Assembly: GCA_963745755.1 (NCBI GenBank)
Contig: CAVUYP010000001.1
Location: 2,232,001-2,296,000 of the forward strand
DNA from: RHKX01 sp963745755
Lineage (GTDB): Bacteria; Actinomycetota; Thermoleophilia; Solirubrobacterales; 70-9
Reading direction: 5' to 3'
Length of the DNA stretch: 64,000 bases
Within the stretch, counting starts at the first letter, position 1. Each line of letters begins with the position of its first letter. The notes beneath the pieces are model-generated. The model saw only the letters and a program-made list of their open reading frames with translations. It was not told the DNA's origin and did no database searches. Positions 60,163-64,000 of the stretch are shown in pieces. A program made the position numbers and the translations under genes.

Positions 60163-61698
60163 TCAGGCTGAGCGGCCGCCGCCGACCGCTGCCCTGGGCC
60201 GCGTTGCCGCGGCCCGCGAGAACTCGATTCCCTCGTCTTCGATCTGCCCCCAGCGGAGCATGGCGATGTCGTAGGGATAGTTCTGGCGCAGCCGCCAGGG
60301 AGCGCGCGAGCCCTGTCTGGGCAGCGCGTCGAGCGAGCGGCGGACGTAGCCGGCCTCGAGGTCGATGACCGGGGAGAGCTCGACGCCGGCACCGGGCTCG
60401 CGCGGCGTGCAGTGGCTGTAGCCGTGCTCGTCCATGTGGTTGATGAGCCGGCAGACGTACTTGGCGACGAGGTCGCACTTGAGCGTCCAGGAGGCGTTCG
60501 TGTAGCCGACCGCGAACGAGAGGTTGGGGATGCCGCTGAGCATCATGCCCTTGTAGGCGACCGTCGCCGACGGGTCGACCGCGCGGCCGTCGACGGCGAG
60601 CTCGATGTCGCCGAGGAAGAGCAGCTGCAGGCCGGTGGCGGTGACGATCACGTCGGCCTCGAGCTCACGGCCGGAGGCGAGCCGGACGCCGGCCTCGGTG
60701 AAGGTCTCGATCTCGTCGGTGACGACCTCGGCGCGGCCGGAGCCGATCGCCGCGAACAGGTCGCCGTCGGGGACGAGGCAGACGCGCTGGTCCCAGGGCT
60801 CGTAGCGGGGCTCGAAGTGGGTGTCGACGTCGTAGCCGGCGGGCAGCGCAGCGGTCACCCACTTACGGACCAGGCGCCGGGTCGCGGCCGGGAAGCGGCG
60901 GCTGAACCGGTAGCCGAACGCCTGCAAGGCGACGTTCTTGGTGCGGACCAGCGAGTAGGCGAGCCGCGCCGGGAGACGGCGGCGCAGGGCGACGGCGAGC
61001 CGGTCCTCGCGCGGCAGCGAGACCACGTAGCTCGGCGAGCGCTGCAGCATCGTCACCTTCGCCGCCCGCTCGCTCATCGCCGGCACCAGGGTGACCGCGG
61101 TCGCGCCACTGCCGATCACGACGACCCGCTTGCCGTCGTAGTCGAGGTCGGCCGGCCAGTGCTGGGGGTGGACGATCGTGCCCGTGAAGCGGTCGCGGCC
61201 CGGGAACTCGGGCGAGTGGCCGGCGTCGTAGCGGTAGTAGCCGGTGCAGCCGCAGAGGAAGCCGCAGCTGAAGCGCACCGTCTCGGTCGCGCCGTCGGCG
61301 TCGGTCCGCTCGGCCTCGATCTGCCAGCGGGCCGCGGCGCTCGACCACTCGGCGCGAACGACCCGGTGGTTGAAGCGGATCTCGCGGTCGACCCCGTACT
61401 CGGCGGCCGTCTCGCCGACGTACTTGCGGATCGCCGGCCCGTCGGCGATCGCCTCCGCCTCCTCCCAGGGGCGGAACGAGTAGCCGAGCGTGAACATGTC
61501 GGAGTCGGAGCGGATGCCGGGGTAGCGGAACAGGTCCCAGGTACCGCCGATCGCGTCGCGCGCCTCGAGGATCGCGAAGCGCTTCGAGGGGCAGCGATCG
61601 CGGAGGTGGCAGGCGGCGCTGATCCCGGAGATCCCGGCGCCGACGATCAGCACGTCGAAGTGCTCGTCGGCCGGGCGGTCCTCGGCGGTCGCTTCCAT
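60163..61698 (-). CDS. Flavin-binding monooxygenase, Baeyer-Villiger type
   Basis: A 511-residue FAD/NADPH monooxygenase. The FAD site is VLIVGAGISGISAACHL, followed by GTWDLFRYPGIRSDSDMFTL. The fingerprint FTGTIVHPQHWPADLDY matches FxGxxxHxxxWP of type I Baeyer-Villiger enzymes, and the NADPH site is VVVIGSGATAVTLVPAM. The closest well-known type is EtaA/EthA, which oxidises ketones and activates ethionamide in mycobacteria. It lies downstream of the MFS exporter on the same strand (47-base gap), and an HxlR-type regulator is divergent. The set probably handles a hydrophobic compound. Confidence 0.92.
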   Translation of the reverse strand: MEATAEDRPADEHFDVLIVGAGISGISAACHLRDRCPSKRFAILEARDAIGGTWDLFRYPGIRSDSDMFTLGYSFRPWEEAEAIADGPAIRKYVGETAAEYGVDREIRFNHRVVRAEWSSAAARWQIEAERTDADGATETVRFSCGFLCGCTGYYRYDAGHSPEFPGRDRFTGTIVHPQHWPADLDYDGKRVVVIGSGATAVTLVPAMSERAAKVTMLQRSPSYVVSLPREDRLAVALRRRLPARLAYSLVRTKNVALQAFGYRFSRRFPAATRRLVRKWVTAALPAGYDVDTHFEPRYEPWDQRVCLVPDGDLFAAIGSGRAEVVTDEIETFTEAGVRLASGRELEADVIVTATGLQLLFLGDIELAVDGRAVDPSATVAYKGMMLSGIPNLSFAVGYTNASWTLKCDLVAKYVCRLINHMDEHGYSHCTPREPGAGVELSPVIDLEAGYVRRSLDALPRQGSRAPWRLRQNYPYDIAMLRWGQIEDEGIEFSRAAATRPRAAVGGGRSA

Positions 61699-61745
61699 CG
61701 TCGGACGAGTCTCGCAGCCCGCGACCGCGACCGCGGAAACGCCGT

Positions 61746-63284
61746 TCAGGCTTCGCTCAGCGCCGGCGTCGCCGTGGCTTCCGGGGCGGGCGTCACGGGG
61801 GCCTCCTGCTCGGCCGGTCGCGACGGCAGCAGCGCCGCGACGAACAGCGAGCCGACCGCGCAGACGCCGGCGGCGACGAGGCAGCCGGCGGCGAGGCCGT
61901 CGTAGAAGCCGGCCGAGGCGATCTCGCGCAGAGCCGCTCCGGGGGCGCCGCCGAGTTGCTCGGCGATCGCGAAGGCGGCGCCGATCGAGTCGGAGGCGGG
62001 ACCGGCCGGCAGCTGCGCCGGCGCGCCGTCGAAGCCGGCTGCGTACAGCGACGCGAAGACGGAGCCGATCACCGCCACCCCGAGGGTGCCGCCGAGCTCG
62101 CGGGTGGTGTCGTTGACCCCGGAGCCGACGCCGGCGTTGGCGGTCGGGACGGCGCCCATGATCGACTCGGTGGCGGGGGCCGAGGTGAAGCCCATCGCGG
62201 TGCCGAGGACGACCATCTGTGCGGCGATCTCGAGGTAGGAGGTCGAGTCGTCGACCTGCGAGGTCCAGGCGAACATGACCGCGCCGAGGGCGAGCCCGGC
62301 GGCGACGACGAGCTTGTTGCCGACCCGGACCGCGAGGATCGTGCCGACCACCGCCGCCGTGCCGGTCGAGAGGGCGACGGGAAGCAGCCGCAGCCCGGTC
62401 TCGAAGGCGCCGTAGTCGCGGAGGACCTGGAAGTACTGGGTGATCAGGAAGATGAACCCGAACAGCGCGAAGAACGAGAACGTGATCGCGACCGAGGCGG
62501 CGCTGAAGCGGGCGTTGCGGAACAGCCGGACGTCGAGCAGCGGCGCCGCTGCGCGGGTCTCGTAGGCGACGAACGCGGCGAGCGCGGCGAGCGCGACCAC
62601 GAATCCGGCGAGCGACCGCCCGGCCAGCCAGCCGTACTCGGGCGCCTCGATGATCGTGAAGACGAGCGCGAAGACGCCGAGCGTCGAGAGGACCAGGCCG
62701 ATCCGGTCGATCCGCGGTCGGGCCGGGTCGCCGGACTCGGGCACGAAGGCGAGGACGAGCGCGAAGGCGAGCGCCGCGATCGGCAGCTTCAGCCAGAAGG
62801 CGGCCTGCCAGCCGCTCGCCTCGAGCAGCGCCCCGCCGACGATCGGCCCGAGCGCCACCGAGATCCCGGTCACGGCCCCCCAGAGGCCGATCGCCCTGGC
62901 GCGCTGTTCCCGCTCCGGGAACAGGTGGACGATCGTCGAGAGCGTCGCCGGGAAGATGATCGCGGCCCCGAGCCCCATCACCGCCCGCCAGCCGATCAGG
63001 GCGCCGCTGGTGTCGGCGAGCGCGGCGGCGCCGTTGCCGGCGAAGTAGATCGCCAGGCCGATCAGCAGCAGCCGGCGGCGTCCGAAGCGGTCGCCGAGGC
63101 CGCCGGCGGCGAGGACGAGCGCGGCGAAGACGAGCGTGTAGGCGTCGACGATCCACTGCAGGTCGCGGGTCGACGCGCCGAGCGCGGTCGAGAGCGTCGG
63201 CAGCGTCACGTTGACGATCGTCGTATCGACGTTGACTGCGAACGCGCAGAGCAGCAGGACTGCCAGTGCGGGTGCTCTCCTCAT
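61746..63284 (-). CDS. MFS transporter, DHA2/EmrB-QacA family
   Basis: A 512-residue membrane protein with 14 predicted helices. Signatures are DTTIVNVTLPTLSTALGAST (motif D1-type), the cytoplasmic loop GLGDRFGRRRLLLIGL, and GPIVGGALLEASGWQAAFWL (motif C, antiporter). Such exporters remove drugs, dyes or metabolites with a proton gradient. The C-terminus is a Pro/Ala-rich tail. The ATG at 63284 has GAGGAGCACGAG upstream. It is the first gene of a two-gene operon with the monooxygenase and is divergent from the HxlR-like regulator. Confidence 0.94.
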   Translation of the reverse strand: MRRAPALAVLLLCAFAVNVDTTIVNVTLPTLSTALGASTRDLQWIVDAYTLVFAALVLAAGGLGDRFGRRRLLLIGLAIYFAGNGAAALADTSGALIGWRAVMGLGAAIIFPATLSTIVHLFPEREQRARAIGLWGAVTGISVALGPIVGGALLEASGWQAAFWLKLPIAALAFALVLAFVPESGDPARPRIDRIGLVLSTLGVFALVFTIIEAPEYGWLAGRSLAGFVVALAALAAFVAYETRAAAPLLDVRLFRNARFSAASVAITFSFFALFGFIFLITQYFQVLRDYGAFETGLRLLPVALSTGTAAVVGTILAVRVGNKLVVAAGLALGAVMFAWTSQVDDSTSYLEIAAQMVVLGTAMGFTSAPATESIMGAVPTANAGVGSGVNDTTRELGGTLGVAVIGSVFASLYAAGFDGAPAQLPAGPASDSIGAAFAIAEQLGGAPGAALREIASAGFYDGLAAGCLVAAGVCAVGSLFVAALLPSRPAEQEAPVTPAPEATATPALSEA

Positions 63285-63347
63285 CTCGTGCTCCTCGGTC
63301 GGTCCATCGAGTCGAGCGGAGCATAGTACAAAAACAGATAGTGCTCA

Positions 63348-63364
63348 GTTATCAATCCGATAAC
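63348..63364. promoter_or_regulatory. Operator-like palindrome between regulator and exporter
   Basis: GTTATCAATCCGATAAC has 6-base arms GTTATC/GATAAC around AATCC, and overlaps the second palindrome TAACGCGTTA (63361-63370). It sits in the 96-base gap between divergent starts, 16 bases before the regulator ATG. HxlR-type regulators bind such palindromes. Confidence 0.7.
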
Positions 63365-63380
63365 GCGTTAGACTGACAGC

Positions 63381-64000
63381 ATGACCCAGCGCAGCTACCG
63401 GCAGATCTGCGGGATCGCGAAGGCGCTCGACCTGCTCGGCGAGCGCTGGACGCTGCTGATCGTCCGCGAGCTGCTGCTCGGGCCGAAGCGGTTCGGCGCG
63501 CTGCGCGAGGCGCTGCCGGGGATCAGCGCCAACCTGCTCAGCGCCCGGCTGCGCTCGCTGCTCGAGGCCGGGATCGCCGAGCGCGTCGAGCTGCCCGCGC
63601 CGGCGTCGATCGAGGCCTACGCGCTGACCGACCGCGGCGAGGCGCTGCGGCCGATGATGGACTCGCTCGCCGTCTGGGGCTTCGAGCTGCTCGACGCCGA
63701 GCGCGAGTACGAGCGGGGCTGGGCGGTGCGGCCGTCGTGGCTGACCGCGACGTTGGCGGCGGCGAGCGAACCCGCCGATCTCGACGGCCTCGACGGCCGC
63801 GTCCTCGGCTTCGACGTCGACGGCGACCGCTTCTCGGTCCGCGTCGACGACGGCGTCGCCCGCGTCCGCGACGGCGCCGCCGCGGACCCCGACGCCGTCC
63901 TCGCCACCGACCTCCGCAGCTACGTCGACCTCACCCACGGTGAGGGGCGGGCCGACGATCCGCTGGCGGCGGAGCTGTTCGCGGCCCTCGCCGGCGCCTA
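63381..64000 (+). CDS. HxlR-type winged-helix regulator with C-terminal SCP2-like domain (3' end cut by the window)
   Basis: 206 codons are visible; the window ends within what is probably the stop codon (TA). Residues 1-100 form an HxlR winged helix: RSYRQICGIAKALDLLGERW with the conserved N-terminal Cys (Cys10) used by some family members for redox or electrophile sensing, then TLLIVRELLLGPKRFGALRE and ALPGISANLLSARLRSLLEA. Residues about 115-206 (LGFDVDGDRFSVRVDDG, AVLATDLRSYVDLTHGEG) look like an SCP2/sterol-carrier ligand domain. The protein probably senses a hydrophobic ligand and controls the divergent exporter-monooxygenase operon through the palindrome upstream. Confidence 0.88.
   Translation, partial: MTQRSYRQICGIAKALDLLGERWTLLIVRELLLGPKRFGALREALPGISANLLSARLRSLLEAGIAERVELPAPASIEAYALTDRGEALRPMMDSLAVWGFELLDAEREYERGWAVRPSWLTATLAAASEPADLDGLDGRVLGFDVDGDRFSVRVDDGVARVRDGAAADPDAVLATDLRSYVDLTHGEGRADDPLAAELFAALAGA

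Overview
This 64 kb window is a very GC-rich bacterial chromosome segment. It looks like a high-GC actinobacterium, most probably class Thermoleophilia (Solirubrobacter/Conexibacter-like). That placement is inferred from base composition, the densely overlapped GTG/ATG starts, a KMSKR-type isoleucyl-tRNA synthetase, a CobA-HemD fusion, a RafH-like hibernation factor, and secreted proteins that begin with a membrane helix followed by a Lys-rich stretch. Marker-gene phylogeny was not possible here.

Layout. 1-10.6 kb: end of a thioredoxin, a membrane protein, ileS divergent from fumC, a large secreted protein, msrA, a YdeI-like protein and a GabD-like aldehyde dehydrogenase. 10.6-24.7 kb: a lipocalin-like protein, a bifunctional peptidoglycan hydrolase, PAP2 phosphatase coupled to ychF, a lipid kinase, a BtrH-like protein, methylmalonyl-CoA epimerase, ftsH, a DUF1385 protein, rarA, a second aldehyde dehydrogenase, an unusual arginase-fold protein and a Nudix hydrolase. 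25.3-31.5 kb: a tightly coupled cytochrome-c-maturation and heme operon (ccmA, ccmB, ccmC, ccmD, hemA, hemC, cobA-hemD), which links tetrapyrrole synthesis with heme delivery. 31.5-43.5 kb: SAM hydrolase, an ABC-2 exporter, birA, a DEAH helicase, a TlpA-like lipoprotein, two tandem NfeD proteins with a stomatin, and a GalT-like enzyme.

43.5-48.3 kb: a copper operon on the minus strand, SHOCT protein, CopA with an N-terminal cupredoxin-like domain, a class III nucleotide cyclase fused to a YHS metal domain, and CsoR. A CsoR-type palindrome lies upstream. 48.4-55.5 kb: an accessory region between a 40-nt 5' half of tRNA-Arg(CCT) and the intact tRNA-Arg(CCT). It holds secreted proteins, a Lys-rich H1-like protein, a sulfurtransferase and two related degenerate tRNA-Leu-like elements. 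55.6-64 kb: an adhesin-like secreted protein, a cupin, a methyltransferase, a dual-C-terminal-domain hibernation factor, and an HxlR-type regulator divergent from an MFS exporter plus Baeyer-Villiger-type monooxygenase.

Many genes (hydrolase at 11.7 kb, ychF, PAP2, mce, ftsH, DUF1385, rarA, an aldehyde dehydrogenase, the helicase, a beta-propeller protein and others) are interrupted by single extra bases. Every shift I resolved is +1. I read these as probable sequencing insertions and annotate the genes across them. The best candidates for new biology are the cyclase-YHS protein in the CsoR/CopA operon, a palindromic element found twice between convergent genes, the inactive NfeD paralog, and the tRNA-bounded accessory region.
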